A DNA stretch of 64,000 nt from Anaerosolibacter carboniphilus (GTDB lineage Bacteria > Bacillota > Clostridia > Peptostreptococcales > Thermotaleaceae): positions 62,001-126,000 of the forward strand of contig NZ_JACHEN010000010.1 in the NCBI RefSeq assembly GCF_014205875.1, in the 5' to 3' direction. Made by a program: the position numbers and the translations under genes. The first letter of the stretch is position 1, and the number at the start of each line of letters is the position of its first letter. The notes beneath the pieces are model-generated. The model was not told the DNA's origin and searched no databases. It saw only the letters and a list, made by a program, of their open reading frames with translations. Shown here piece by piece: positions 54,321 through 63,323 of this stretch.

Positions 54321-55097
54321 GTGGGAAATATTATTTTTTGCTTCTCCGGCACGGGAAACAGCCTTGCAGTGGCATGGGACATCGCGAAGAAACTCGGCGA
54401 TACGAAAATTATCCTAATCGCGGATGCAATGAAAGAAGAGCACATCGACCTCCCATACGAGTGTGTAGGGTTTGCGTTTCCAGCTTACTTTAGCAGCTTG
54501 CCGCCGATCATCGAGCGGTTTGTCAGGAAACTGAATTTTAGCAAAACACAGTATGTTTTCGCTGTAATTACTGCCGGAGCCATGCACGGCGGGTCTTTTG
54601 ACAGTTTAGGCAGGCTTATCGCGGAGCGCGGCGGTCGTCTGAAAGCAGGCTTTCCTGTCCGGATGCCGGGCAACTACATAGCTATGTATGGAGCTTGGCC
54701 TGCCCGACTCCAACGCTTTATGCTTAAAAAAGCAAAAAAGAAAGCGGAGCGGATTGCCCATAGTATAAAAGAAAAAGGTGCAATCCGTTCCAGTGAAGAA
54801 AACGCCAGGCCCCCAAAGCCTTCGTTAATCGAAAGAATGACCGGCTATGAAAAGTTTGCAAAAGACTACCATGTGACAGACAAATGTACGGGTTGCGAAA
54901 CGTGCGTAAAGATATGCCCAATGCGCAACGTTACAATGGTTGAAGGCAGGCCACGGTTTGGTGAAAACTGTGAACGTTGTATGGCTTGTATACAGTGGTG
55001 CCCAGTGAAGGCGATTGAATACAAAAGCATAACTGAGAAACGAAAGCAGTACAGGCATCCGGATGTAAAAGCGTCGGATTTGTTCCCAAAGACGTAA
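54321..55097 (+). CDS. EFR1-family flavodoxin-ferredoxin protein
   Basis: A 258-residue fusion of a flavodoxin-like domain (FCFSGTGNSLAVAWDIAKKLG near residue 5; FAFPAYFSSLPPIIERFV near 51) with a C-terminal dicluster ferredoxin domain (CTGCETCVKICP near 193 and CERCMACIQWCP near 215). EFR1 proteins are putative electron-transfer proteins of anaerobes. GTG 54321 follows AAGGAG by seven bases. GC content is higher than in the flanks. The TetR operator lies upstream and a hydrolase gene downstream. Confidence 0.88.
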   Translation: MGNIIFCFSGTGNSLAVAWDIAKKLGDTKIILIADAMKEEHIDLPYECVGFAFPAYFSSLPPIIERFVRKLNFSKTQYVFAVITAGAMHGGSFDSLGRLIAERGGRLKAGFPVRMPGNYIAMYGAWPARLQRFMLKKAKKKAERIAHSIKEKGAIRSSEENARPPKPSLIERMTGYEKFAKDYHVTDKCTGCETCVKICPMRNVTMVEGRPRFGENCERCMACIQWCPVKAIEYKSITEKRKQYRHPDVKASDLFPKT

Positions 55098-55153
55098 TGC
55101 ATACTTGAAACTATCACAAAACGCGTGATTTAACGAGAAGGAGAGAATCTATC

Positions 55154-56389
55154 ATGACACTTCAAAACGAGAACACCAACAAAATCAATGGGAGCCAAGC
55201 AGGCACGGTGAACCTGAGCGATCTCAATTTTTCAGGGCAACATTGGACATCCGTCAAGTTTAGCAAGAATATATTAATGGATGCCTTAGTGAAACATATC
55301 CTCGGACTGATGCAATACGGCATGTCGGACCTTGGAGAGGTTCTCGAAGTAGTGGGGCAGCTTAAAGCGAGTGACGAAGAGAGATGGATCAGGGCCTGGG
55401 GCGCCGTAGCCCAACGACTGCAAGATCGAGCTGAAAAGGCAGAAAGCACAGACAAACGGGTTACTGCCTCCACTGCATATCTTCGGGCATCGACTTACTG
55501 GCGTAGCTCCCTGATGTTCTTTAGCCAGCCCGATGATTCTCGTATGAAAGACTATGCACTTGCAAGTATAAAGTGCTATGAGAAGTACCTTGAATTGTCC
55601 GGTTACCCTGGAGAGTATATTGAGGTTCCTTATGAAAACAGTTTTCTTCCGGGACACTTCTACAGATCACCTGTTGCGGGAGACAATGCTCCGCTGCTCA
55701 TCATCACACCGGGCCGGGACACCTTTGCCGAAGATACGCGTTGGGTTTACGATGGCGCCATCCGTCGAGGGATCCACTGCCTAATATATGATGGTCCCGG
55801 TCAAGGGTTTGCATTAAGGCTCAACAACATTCCATTTCGGCACGACTGGGAGAATGTAGTGGGATCAGTCGTCGACTTCGCGCTGAAAATTCCGGGGATA
55901 GATCCGTCAAGAATTGGTCTCATGGGTTTGAGTTTCGGAGGTTTTCTGGTTCCGCGGGTCGCGGCCTTCGAGAAACGGATCAAAGTATGCATCGCCGATT
56001 CGGGGAACCTCAGTTGGGGAGGTGCAATCATCGGTCACTTACAAAAAATCAGTCACTTACAACCCCATGAGCTCCCGTCGGAGGTGAGCAGTTTAGTGAG
56101 CGACTATGCGTGGAAACATGGTGTGCCGAATTCGGTTAAGGATGTGATCCAAGCTCTTCAAGCCTATGACAACACTTCTGTCGTAGACAAAATTACATGC
56201 CAGACACTCGTCATGGATGGAACGGCAGAAATTAACTATGGTGCGGCGCAAAAGTTCTATGATGCCCTAAAGTGCCCAAAGGACTACATGTTGTTTGATG
56301 AAACCACTACCGCACAGTCACATTGCCAAATGGGAGGTTACGCCACTGCGACAGAGTATTTGTTCGACTGGCTCGACGAACGGCTTTGA
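55154..56389 (+). CDS. Alpha/beta hydrolase (FrsA-like esterase fold)
   Basis: A 411-residue alpha/beta hydrolase. The first ~150 residues are helical; the catalytic domain then shows LIYDGPGQGFALR near 214 and the nucleophile elbow GLMGLSFGGFLVPR near 253. The Asp is probably in VMDGTAEINYG near 357 and the His in QSHCQMGGY near 391. It resembles FrsA/DUF1100-type esterases; substrate unknown. It probably shares a transcript with the EFR1-type gene. A group II intron remnant begins just after its stop. Confidence 0.85.
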   Translation: MTLQNENTNKINGSQAGTVNLSDLNFSGQHWTSVKFSKNILMDALVKHILGLMQYGMSDLGEVLEVVGQLKASDEERWIRAWGAVAQRLQDRAEKAESTDKRVTASTAYLRASTYWRSSLMFFSQPDDSRMKDYALASIKCYEKYLELSGYPGEYIEVPYENSFLPGHFYRSPVAGDNAPLLIITPGRDTFAEDTRWVYDGAIRRGIHCLIYDGPGQGFALRLNNIPFRHDWENVVGSVVDFALKIPGIDPSRIGLMGLSFGGFLVPRVAAFEKRIKVCIADSGNLSWGGAIIGHLQKISHLQPHELPSEVSSLVSDYAWKHGVPNSVKDVIQALQAYDNTSVVDKITCQTLVMDGTAEINYGAAQKFYDALKCPKDYMLFDETTTAQSHCQMGGYATATEYLFDWLDERL

Positions 56390-56394
56390 TGGTA

Positions 56395-57200
56395 GATAAG
56401 TGGCAGGTAGTACGTCCGAGCAATGTCGGATCATATAGTGGGTGGGAAGCCCATCGGGTAAGGTTAACCAGCCGTCCGTAGTCAGCCTTGGAGCGCAGCA
56501 GGTAACTGCTGCGTTTAAGCGTAGGCAGACAAGATAGTAGGCCGAAAGCCGGAAGGTTGAAGTGATTGAGCCTCGAAATACTTAAGAAACAGGAAGGCTG
56601 ATGCCGTTGCCTATGCAGAAAGCAACATTGCGACAATCGCTAAGGTGAGAATGTCATAACTTCCTCGGGGTCGAAGAACTCGGCATGCTATACATCGGTA
56701 TGATACGGTAACTCGGGAGACCCTATTTGCTCTTCAAACATAAGTTTGGAGTACGTATAACAAGCGATACAAAGCAAGGAGTTTGAAAAGATGCAAAGCA
56801 TGGTTAAGGGACGACCTAACAACATCAACGGTTGAGATAATGAAGAAATTAGCAGTAAAACTAAAAGGATACTACCGATACTATGGAGTTACAGATAACT
56901 CAATAATGATGGGTAAGTTCCTTGACGAAGTTAGAAGCATACTGTATAAGGCACTAAACAGGAAAAGCCAGAAGAAAGGCTTCAACTGGGACAAATATGT
57001 GCTATTTCTCAAGAAATACCCGCCGGCAAGACCTAAAACCACTGTAAACATCTACGAACTGCGACCGGAAATAAGCTATATTATGTGAATGATGATATGG
57101 GGAGCCGTGTGCGGTAATTGCGCAAGCGCGGTTCTGAGAGGAGCGCAACTGCAATGAAGGCAAGAGCCCACAAAGCGTTGCATTTACTCACCCGCCTGTT
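56395..57200 (+). mobile_element. Group II intron remnant with most of its reverse transcriptase deleted
   Basis: From about 56400 to 56760 the sequence reads like domain I-III RNA of a clostridial group II intron (GGTTAACCAGCCGTC, AGTAGGCCGAAAGCCGGAAG, CTCGGGAGACCCTATTTGC). The catalytic part of the intron protein is missing. The maturase end of the protein remains at 56783-57088. GAGCCGTGTGCGGT (57101-57114) and the matching GCGCGGTTC strand downstream form a domain V-like hairpin. Both RNA ends may therefore remain, though exact boundaries are uncertain. It could be mobile only with a helper protein. Confidence 0.8.
56783..57088 (+). pseudogene. C-terminal fragment of group II intron reverse transcriptase/maturase
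   Basis: About 100 residues matching the maturase (domain X) end of LtrA-type proteins: IMKKLAVKLKGYYRYYGVTD near residue 20, then RKSQKKGFNWDKYVLFLKKY and a PARPKTTVNIYELRPE ending. The reverse transcriptase domain with its YADD motif is absent, so the gene is broken by an internal deletion. Confidence 0.88.
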
Positions 57201-57240
57201 AATTTAGTGATAGACTAACAGGCATGCCTGCACTTATGAA

Positions 57241-57831
57241 TCAAACTACCAGAAATCCCAATAATATATCAAGATTTTTTTCTGCTGCTTCCTTCAAACT
57301 GTATCTTGTTTCAGTGTAAAGCCAGGAGGCAAGCAGACCATAATTATTATTTATTAAAAGATCGGAAATATCTTTAGTTGAAAGCTTTTTTGTGATTTCG
57401 TTGTTTTCTTGCGCTTTTTCAACCAATTCGCAGATAATTTTAAAGTAAACATGACTGCTGAGCATTAATAGATTTTTATCCATAAAATCTATCGCGAATA
57501 ATTTAGCGACAAAATCTTTGCCGAGCTGATCCTTTTTTTCCATTGCATATAGGGTAAGCATTTTTATTCTGTCAATATATATATGATTTGCCAGGCTATT
57601 ATGATACTCAAGCAATTCTTCGTTATGTAAATGGACATATTCCACCAATATATCAACCTTGGATTTATAATAGTAGTAAAAGTTACCTACGGAAAAACCT
57701 GCACTCTTACAGATATCGCTAATGGAAACATTTTCATATCCTTGCGAGTTCATTAGTTTTATTGCCGTATCATATATACTTTTCTTTGCATTAAGCCCTT
57801 TTTCTGTTTTTGTCTTTTCCATACTATCCAT
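57241..57831 (-). CDS. TetR-family transcriptional regulator next to the AOR operon
   Basis: A 196-residue repressor with the TetR helix-turn-helix at about residues 12-55 (SIYDTAIKLMNSQGYENVSI, then SDICKSAGFSVGNFYYYYKSK). Its C-terminal domain resembles no specific effector class. ATG 57831 follows GGAGTG; an earlier in-frame ATG at 57846 is less well placed. It is divergent from the AOR operon and is the likely controller of the palindrome at 57940-57952. Confidence 0.9.
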   Translation of the reverse strand: MDSMEKTKTEKGLNAKKSIYDTAIKLMNSQGYENVSISDICKSAGFSVGNFYYYYKSKVDILVEYVHLHNEELLEYHNSLANHIYIDRIKMLTLYAMEKKDQLGKDFVAKLFAIDFMDKNLLMLSSHVYFKIICELVEKAQENNEITKKLSTKDISDLLINNNYGLLASWLYTETRYSLKEAAEKNLDILLGFLVV

Positions 57832-57910
57832 GTACACTCCATTCACTATGATAAAAGAATTATAGCATATATGTTTAGTTTAGTGCTACATTGAGTTTGC
57901 TATTATTATA

Positions 57911-57952
57911 TTGACTCGTTATATTCATAATGATAAAATTGAATCAGATTCA
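57911..57952 (+). promoter_or_regulatory. Promoter and palindrome of the AOR operon
   Basis: TTGACT (57911-57916), 17 bases and TAAAAT (57934-57939) form a strong sigma-A promoter. TGAATC-a-GATTCA (57940-57952) is a perfect palindrome at the transcription start, a likely operator for the divergent TetR protein. Confidence 0.75.
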
Positions 57953-58009
57953 GTTTTTACGAATGCTGTAAATAATAGTTTCACTGTTTTGTATACGGAG
58001 GATGGGATT

Positions 58010-58243
58010 ATGAAGGTTAAGGTATATGCACCGGGCTTTTGCAGTTTTAAATTCATTGACGAGGATGGTTACATGGAACTGGAGGAGAATTCTTCCGTAG
58101 AGGCTGTTTTCAACAAGCTGGAGATTCCTTCTGATCTCCTAACAATAATGGTTTTTACAGTAAATTACAATATGGTGGCAAAAGATGAATTATTGAAGGA
58201 CGAAGATGTTGTCAGTTTTTTACCTATGATGGCGGGAGGCTGA
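58010..58243 (+). CDS. MoaD/ThiS-like sulfur carrier
   Basis: A 77-residue beta-grasp protein ending in Gly-Gly (FLPMMAGG), the tail that is adenylated and thiocarboxylated in MoaD and ThiS. It is the first gene of the AOR operon and would supply dithiolene sulfur for the tungsten pterin cofactor. ATG 58010 follows GGAGG; the frame extends to 57911 only through promoter DNA. MoaD-like genes next to AOR genes are common. Confidence 0.85.
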   Translation: MKVKVYAPGFCSFKFIDEDGYMELEENSSVEAVFNKLEIPSDLLTIMVFTVNYNMVAKDELLKDEDVVSFLPMMAGG

Positions 58244-58311
58244 CACAGTAAGCAGTCAAAATTGCTTAGAAAACAGTAATGGCTTCATAAGGAAATGAAA
58301 GGGGATAGCGC

Positions 58312-60294
58312 ATGAAAGGGTATACAGGAAAAATATTGTTTGTTAATCTCTCCAACGGAACAATGAAAGAGCATAAGCTGTCGGAAGAAGTATATGAAAA
58401 TTATCTTTCAGGGGTCGGCCTGGGAGCGTATGTGCTTTATCATACAATACCGGCATACGCTGATCCTTTGGGGCCTGATAATGTTTTGGGCCTTGTGAGC
58501 GGTCTGCTTACGGGTACAGGCAGCGTTATGACAGGGAGGTGGATGGCTGTATGCAAGTCGCCTCTTACAGGCGGGTGGGGTGATGCCAACTGTGGAGGTA
58601 CATTTTCACCCGCGATAAAACAATGTGGATATGATGGAATATTTTTTAAAGGCATATCCGAAAAACCGGTGTATTTATATGTTGATAATAAAGGGCCTCA
58701 AATAAAGGATGCATCACATGTTTGGGGTAAGGATACCGTTGAAGCGGAAGAAATACTGGAAAAAGAAAACTGGGTAAGGAAAAAGCCCTGTATTGCATTA
58801 ATTGGACAAGCAGGGGAGAATTGCTCACTTATTTCGGGTATTGTAAATGACAGGGGAAGAATCGCTGCCAGGTCAGGCGTTGGTGCCGTAATGGGATCAA
58901 AAAGGTTGAAAGCGGTTGTGTTGGCTGGCTCCAAAGCTATATCCTGCGAAGACCCCCAGGGAATAAGAAGCATTAGTAAAGAGTATTCAGAAAAAGTTCG
59001 GAAACAAAACATGCCCGGAATAATAGGGGGCAGTGTTTTACCAATGATGGGAAAAGTAGTGATGGGTGGAAAAAATGTCTCAGCTGTGGATGGCATAATG
59101 TCCGCAATGATGATGAAACGATGGGGCACTCCGGTCAACAATACGATGGGTGTGGTATCGGGAGACTCCCCTTTGAAGAACTGGGCAGGTTCTGTAGAAG
59201 ACTATGACAAATCCTATTATAAGAATTTGAATCCGGATAATATAATAAACCGCGAATTTCAAAAATATCACTGCTATTCATGTGTTGTTGGCTGCGGAGG
59301 AATATGCAATATAGATGACATCGGAGACGGTAAAATGAAGCATACCCATAAGCCTGAATATGAGACCTGCTGCGCTTTTGGCGGACTGCTGATGAATAAG
59401 GACCTCAACATGATATTCTACATAAATGAAATTTTAAACAGGGCCGGTATGGACAGTATTTCTGCCGGGGCAACTGCGGCATTTGCCATAGAATGTTATG
59501 AGAACGGGATTCTGGCAAAAACTGATACGGATGGGTTAGAGCTTACCTGGGGTAATTCGGAAGCAATAATAAAACTGATAGAGAAAATGATAGCGAGGGA
59601 AGGCCTTGGAAATATCCTGGCAGATGGGGTAAAGGTCGCATCCGCCAAAATAGGAAAAGGCTCGCAGAGGTATGCTGTCCATGCGGGCGGGCAGGAGCCA
59701 GGTATGCATGATTCAAGGTTTGACCCTATGCTGGGAGTACATTACAGTGTGGAGCCAACCCCGGGCAGGCATACAATCGGCAGCAGTCAGGCCTATAATA
59801 TTTATCAGCTGTGGCAAAAAGTTACATGGGCGCCGAAGGTAATAAAATACCCTAAAGACGAAGAATATGTACCCTCTGATGAGGAAGCATTGAAAGCTGT
59901 AGCAAATTCCTGCTACAAACAGCTTTATGACGGATCTGGAGGTTGCTACTTCGCAGCAGCAATGGGTGTTCAGCACTGGAAGCTTTTTGAAATGCTGAAT
60001 GCCGTAACGGGCTGGAACAAGAGTCCTGACGAATACATGGAAATAGGCAAAAGGATGCAGTCCCTCAGGCAGAGCTTTAATATAAAGCATGGAGTAGACC
60101 CGAAAAGCTATAAAATGGCAGACAGGATGGCTGGTATACCACCGTTGAAGGCTGGGCCTTTGAAGGGCAGAACGGTATTGATAGACGATATGATGAGGCT
60201 TTATTGGAAGAACATGGGGTGGGATGAGGCTACTGGTGTACCGCTTACGAATCCCGAAGACGGTAAGGTAAGTTTGTATGAGGGAGGGTTTTAG
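58312..60294 (+). CDS. Aldehyde ferredoxin oxidoreductase family tungstoenzyme
   Basis: A 660-residue AOR-family protein that would oxidise an aldehyde (or reduce an acid) with ferredoxin. It opens GYTGKILFVNLSNGTMKEH and shows the N-domain block TGRWMAVCKSPLTGGWGDANCGG near residue 72, which helps hold the bis-pterin cofactor. Cluster ligands are CYSCVVGC (CxxCxxxC) near residue 320 and a later Cys in DGSGGCYFA near 540, the place of the family's DxxGxC motif. It is somewhat longer than the usual ~600-620 residues. Its substrate is unknown. GGGGAT precedes ATG; ferredoxin begins at the base after its stop. Confidence 0.92.
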   Translation: MKGYTGKILFVNLSNGTMKEHKLSEEVYENYLSGVGLGAYVLYHTIPAYADPLGPDNVLGLVSGLLTGTGSVMTGRWMAVCKSPLTGGWGDANCGGTFSPAIKQCGYDGIFFKGISEKPVYLYVDNKGPQIKDASHVWGKDTVEAEEILEKENWVRKKPCIALIGQAGENCSLISGIVNDRGRIAARSGVGAVMGSKRLKAVVLAGSKAISCEDPQGIRSISKEYSEKVRKQNMPGIIGGSVLPMMGKVVMGGKNVSAVDGIMSAMMMKRWGTPVNNTMGVVSGDSPLKNWAGSVEDYDKSYYKNLNPDNIINREFQKYHCYSCVVGCGGICNIDDIGDGKMKHTHKPEYETCCAFGGLLMNKDLNMIFYINEILNRAGMDSISAGATAAFAIECYENGILAKTDTDGLELTWGNSEAIIKLIEKMIAREGLGNILADGVKVASAKIGKGSQRYAVHAGGQEPGMHDSRFDPMLGVHYSVEPTPGRHTIGSSQAYNIYQLWQKVTWAPKVIKYPKDEEYVPSDEEALKAVANSCYKQLYDGSGGCYFAAAMGVQHWKLFEMLNAVTGWNKSPDEYMEIGKRMQSLRQSFNIKHGVDPKSYKMADRMAGIPPLKAGPLKGRTVLIDDMMRLYWKNMGWDEATGVPLTNPEDGKVSLYEGGF

Positions 60295-60510
60295 ATGGCG
60301 AAAGGGAAACCGGTAATAGAGTACAAAAATTGTATGGCTTGCGGTTGCTGTGTTCAGGCATGCCCGTTCAGTATCCTTCGTTTGGAAAAAATAAAGCTGG
60401 ATAAGTATAATAAAGCCTATCCTGAACTGGTAAAAGCAGAAGAGTGTACCGGATGCGGATTATGCTCCAAAGCATGTCCTGTGGAATGTGTTGAGATCTT
60501 ACAATTCTAA
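60295..60510 (+). CDS. Dicluster [4Fe-4S] ferredoxin
   Basis: A 71-residue ferredoxin with two complete cluster motifs, CMACGCCVQACP near residue 13 and CTGCGLCSKACP near 48. It starts at the base after the AOR stop codon, so it is surely co-translated and is the natural electron acceptor of the AOR. Confidence 0.93.
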   Translation: MAKGKPVIEYKNCMACGCCVQACPFSILRLEKIKLDKYNKAYPELVKAEECTGCGLCSKACPVECVEILQF

Positions 60511-60528
60511 ATAACAGGGGGGAATAAA

Positions 60529-60804
60529 ATGAAGCAATGGATCAATTATTTTCTTAACATAATCCTATGGATCATTTCAGTGATCCTATGGGTAACCGGT
60601 TTCCCGTATTTATGCTGGTTTCTACTTGGATTGCACTTTGTTGAACTCGTTGTTGTAGGTTGGAGAACAGGCAGGACTTTTGGTGTGCCACCGTTGGTAA
60701 GTGTTATTATGTGTATGATATACGGGTATAACTGGTGGCTTCCGTTGCGCAAGAAGATCAAAGAAGATACACTTACCGATGTCGATTTTTATGAGGGGGT
60801 ATAG
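60529..60804 (+). CDS. Small two-span membrane protein in the AOR operon
   Basis: A 91-residue protein with hydrophobic spans at about residues 8-42 (probably a helical hairpin: NIILWIISVILWVTG and LCWFLLGLHFVELVVVGW) and again near 55-70 (PPLVSVIMCMIYGYNWWL), then a charged tail. I do not recognise a family. GGGGGG precedes the ATG. Its place between ferredoxin and DUF362 suggests it anchors or connects the redox proteins to the membrane. Confidence 0.7.
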   Translation: MKQWINYFLNIILWIISVILWVTGFPYLCWFLLGLHFVELVVVGWRTGRTFGVPPLVSVIMCMIYGYNWWLPLRKKIKEDTLTDVDFYEGV

Positions 60805-60807
60805 AAG

Positions 60808-62445
60808 ATGAAAAATGCTGTAGTGGTCACACCGGCAAAAAAGCTCAATTATATGCATAATTATGTGGTATTGCCTTACGATTACGGTCGGGCGCCCTAT
60901 TTCAACAGGCTGGATGTGAAAGCAATTCGTGAAGCAGTATATCAAAGCCTGGATACCCTGGATAGAAGCACCGGTTTCAAAGCCCGGTTCACCGGAAAAA
61001 AGGTTCTGGTAAAACCCAATTTGGTGGGTGTAATGAGAAAAGCTTGCTACAGTTTGGGCTATGATATTCCGCAAACTACCGATCCGCGTGTATTTGAGGC
61101 TGTTATATCCTACCTTTCGGAATTGAATTGCGATATCACAATTGGCGAGGGCAGTGGCGGTGGAATGACAAGAGCTTACTTTAAGGAAACGGGATATGAC
61201 AGGATTGCCAGGCATTATGGCACAAAAATAATCCCCTTTGAGGAACAACCAATCGACCGGTATTATATTTCGAAAGCAGAGGTTCAAAAAGAGGTCTTTA
61301 TACCTCGTATCATAAGCGAAGTGGTGCATGGTAAAATGTTATATGTTTCCGTGCCTAAAATGAAAACAAACCTTTATACCGAAGTAACCCTCGGGTTCAA
61401 GAATGCAATGGGTACTTTGGCGCAGAATATGAGGTACCGTAATCATACATGGCAGATCAACAAAAAGCTGACAGACCTGCTGTATCTTTTTAGACCGGAT
61501 TTGACTGTTATTGACGGCATTATCGGCGGAGAGGGCCTGACCCCGGGTCCGGTAGATCCCGTAAAGGTGGGTACGATTGTCACTGGAACAAACAGTGTTG
61601 AAGTAGACCGTGTTGTTACCCGGATGATGGGATTTGATCCTGAAAAGAATGAGTTGATGATTGAAGCTGTTAAAAGGGGCTTCGGTGATCCAAATGTTGA
61701 GATTATCGGAGTACAAAAAATTACAAAGTTTAGGTCGGCTGACTGCAGCCTTCTTAGTGACCGTTTCAAAAATAACTGGCCCAATATAAAAATGTATATT
61801 GGCCACACCAACAGTCGGGCGCCCAGGGTTTGCGACATACATTCCGTTTCACCTGAGATGGTTGTACAGATAGAACAAAGCTGTCGAGGCGGATGCTTGG
61901 CAACGCTGGCCATGAATTTTGAAATGTTCCTCAGGGCAAAAAATGCCAATACACAGTTTAGTCTGGGAGTAGTAATTGGGGACGGGGTAGAATCCAACGG
62001 TAAAAGGTTTTGGTTTGATTCAACGGGAAAACCTTATGATATAGATGACTTGAAAAAACTGAATTGTAAAAAGATATGCGTCGGCTCATGTTCACACAGG
62101 GCTGCAGGAGCCTGTGATATTTTTACAAATACCTGTGGCAATGTCAGCGAGCTTACCACCAAGCTATTGAAATTAACGAAGCTGCCTTTGCCTGTGCTGT
62201 CTATGGAAAATGAAGGTTTGCCGCTGATAATCGTCGGAATGATCCAAAAATATTTTGCAGTGCGGAAAATTGTAAAAGCAGGGGATGTTGTGGATATTCC
62301 AATGGATGCATTTAGTGATAAAATATTTGAGCCGGAATATATTTCAGAGGAAGACAAGAAAAAAGACTGGATTTATATACCTATGAAGCATACACCGGAA
62401 CAAATCAAAAATAATCTGAAAAATATAAAGGCAATACCGCTTTAA
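60808..62445 (+). CDS. DUF362-domain protein of the AOR operon
   Basis: A 545-residue soluble protein. DUF362 features lie in the first ~300 residues: VLVKPNLVG near 68, TTDPRVFEAVISYL near 88, IGEGSGGG near 112, VPKMKTNLYTEVTLGFKNAMGTL near 182 and DGIIGGEGLTPGP near 232. The C-terminal ~250 residues hold many cysteines (SCRGGC near 350; CKKICVGSCSHRAAGAC near 418) that could bind a cluster or metal. DUF362 proteins have been linked to corrinoid and Fe-S redox chemistry, but the function here is open. It ends the AOR operon. Confidence 0.85.
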   Translation: MKNAVVVTPAKKLNYMHNYVVLPYDYGRAPYFNRLDVKAIREAVYQSLDTLDRSTGFKARFTGKKVLVKPNLVGVMRKACYSLGYDIPQTTDPRVFEAVISYLSELNCDITIGEGSGGGMTRAYFKETGYDRIARHYGTKIIPFEEQPIDRYYISKAEVQKEVFIPRIISEVVHGKMLYVSVPKMKTNLYTEVTLGFKNAMGTLAQNMRYRNHTWQINKKLTDLLYLFRPDLTVIDGIIGGEGLTPGPVDPVKVGTIVTGTNSVEVDRVVTRMMGFDPEKNELMIEAVKRGFGDPNVEIIGVQKITKFRSADCSLLSDRFKNNWPNIKMYIGHTNSRAPRVCDIHSVSPEMVVQIEQSCRGGCLATLAMNFEMFLRAKNANTQFSLGVVIGDGVESNGKRFWFDSTGKPYDIDDLKKLNCKKICVGSCSHRAAGACDIFTNTCGNVSELTTKLLKLTKLPLPVLSMENEGLPLIIVGMIQKYFAVRKIVKAGDVVDIPMDAFSDKIFEPEYISEEDKKKDWIYIPMKHTPEQIKNNLKNIKAIPL

Positions 62446-62630
62446 GATGATGTAATAAGCCAGTTAGTATCCCCTAGAATTTGATTTATATAATTCAGAT
62501 CTTTATCCGTAAGGCTTGAATGCATGATATAAATGTCAAAACTCTCTTCGGGATTATTGACCAGAAGAGAGTTCAACATGACTCTCAAGGGTTTGATATA
62601 ATTTGAATTTAAAGTAACAAGTATGTTCAT
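62442..62630 (-). pseudogene. Truncated family 8 glycosyltransferase
   Basis: Only the first ~60 residues of a GT8 protein remain (MNILVTLNSNYIKPLRVMLN, then SFDIYIMHSSL); the family normally needs about 250-300 residues including the DxD motif, which is lost. The ATG follows GGAG. The frame breaks off exactly where the AOR operon ends on the opposite strand, so the break marks a rearrangement junction. Confidence 0.75.
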
Positions 62631-62664
62631 GTATATATCTCCATTAACATTGCTGATATTTGAA

Positions 62665-63323
62665 TTACGCACTTATACTTTGATTGTGATTAGGATCTGA
62701 AGCAGGTTGTTTACTGTCATGCTTTATAATATATTTTGATATCAGGTTTATCTTGCCGCGCTGGTGATAGTATCCAAGCACAGCAAATGATAAAGCTCCA
62801 AGACCATCTAAAATCAGATTCTTCATCGTATCATCAAGGCCTGTCCGCTGCATATTGAAGCCGAAAAATGAGTCCATTGAAAATTCATAGATTTCCAAAA
62901 GGTACCTGCGGACAGTGCAAAGCAAAAAGAAAAAAGTGCAACAAATTTGGGAGATAAGTGTATGTTTATGTTGTTGTTTCCGTTTAAATAACTTACCAAA
63001 GCATACCCGATGTTTCCGAGAATAAGACCTGAAAAGTTGTGAAGCATGGTATCCCACCACCAGAACCTATCATAAAATGAATTCAACTCACCAAGAAATA
63101 ACGCTGCATAAATAAAAAGTACGACAACGATGTCAAATTCACTTGGGAAATCAAGTTTAAGTTTCTTTTCAGATATGGATGGCAACAACATGACTAACAA
63201 TGTTAGTATAGACATGACGAGATAAGTCCAGTTTTTATTTATAACAGCTACTGCAGCGGCTATAATTATGGATAGCCGGACAATTATAAACACAATAGCC
63301 TTTGTCCTGTCAATTCTTTTCAA
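62665..63323 (-). pseudogene. DUF2238-like membrane protein with a frameshift
   Basis: Two overlapping frames make one protein of about 219 residues. The first part (from TTG 63323, after AAAGGAG) has several membrane spans and FYDRFWWWDTMLHNFSG. It runs to AGTFWKS; the second frame continues with EIYEFSMDSFFGFNMQRTGLDDTMK and a C-terminal tail ending at 62665. Adding one G near 62894-62897 (reading strand TGGAAATC to TGGGAAATC) restores the family motif WEIYEF. It is either a recent mutation or a sequencing error. Function unknown. Confidence 0.75.

Noticed and set aside
57911..58009. A 33-residue extension of the MoaD-like protein
   Set aside because: The extension is the promoter itself (TTGACT at 57911) and its palindrome.
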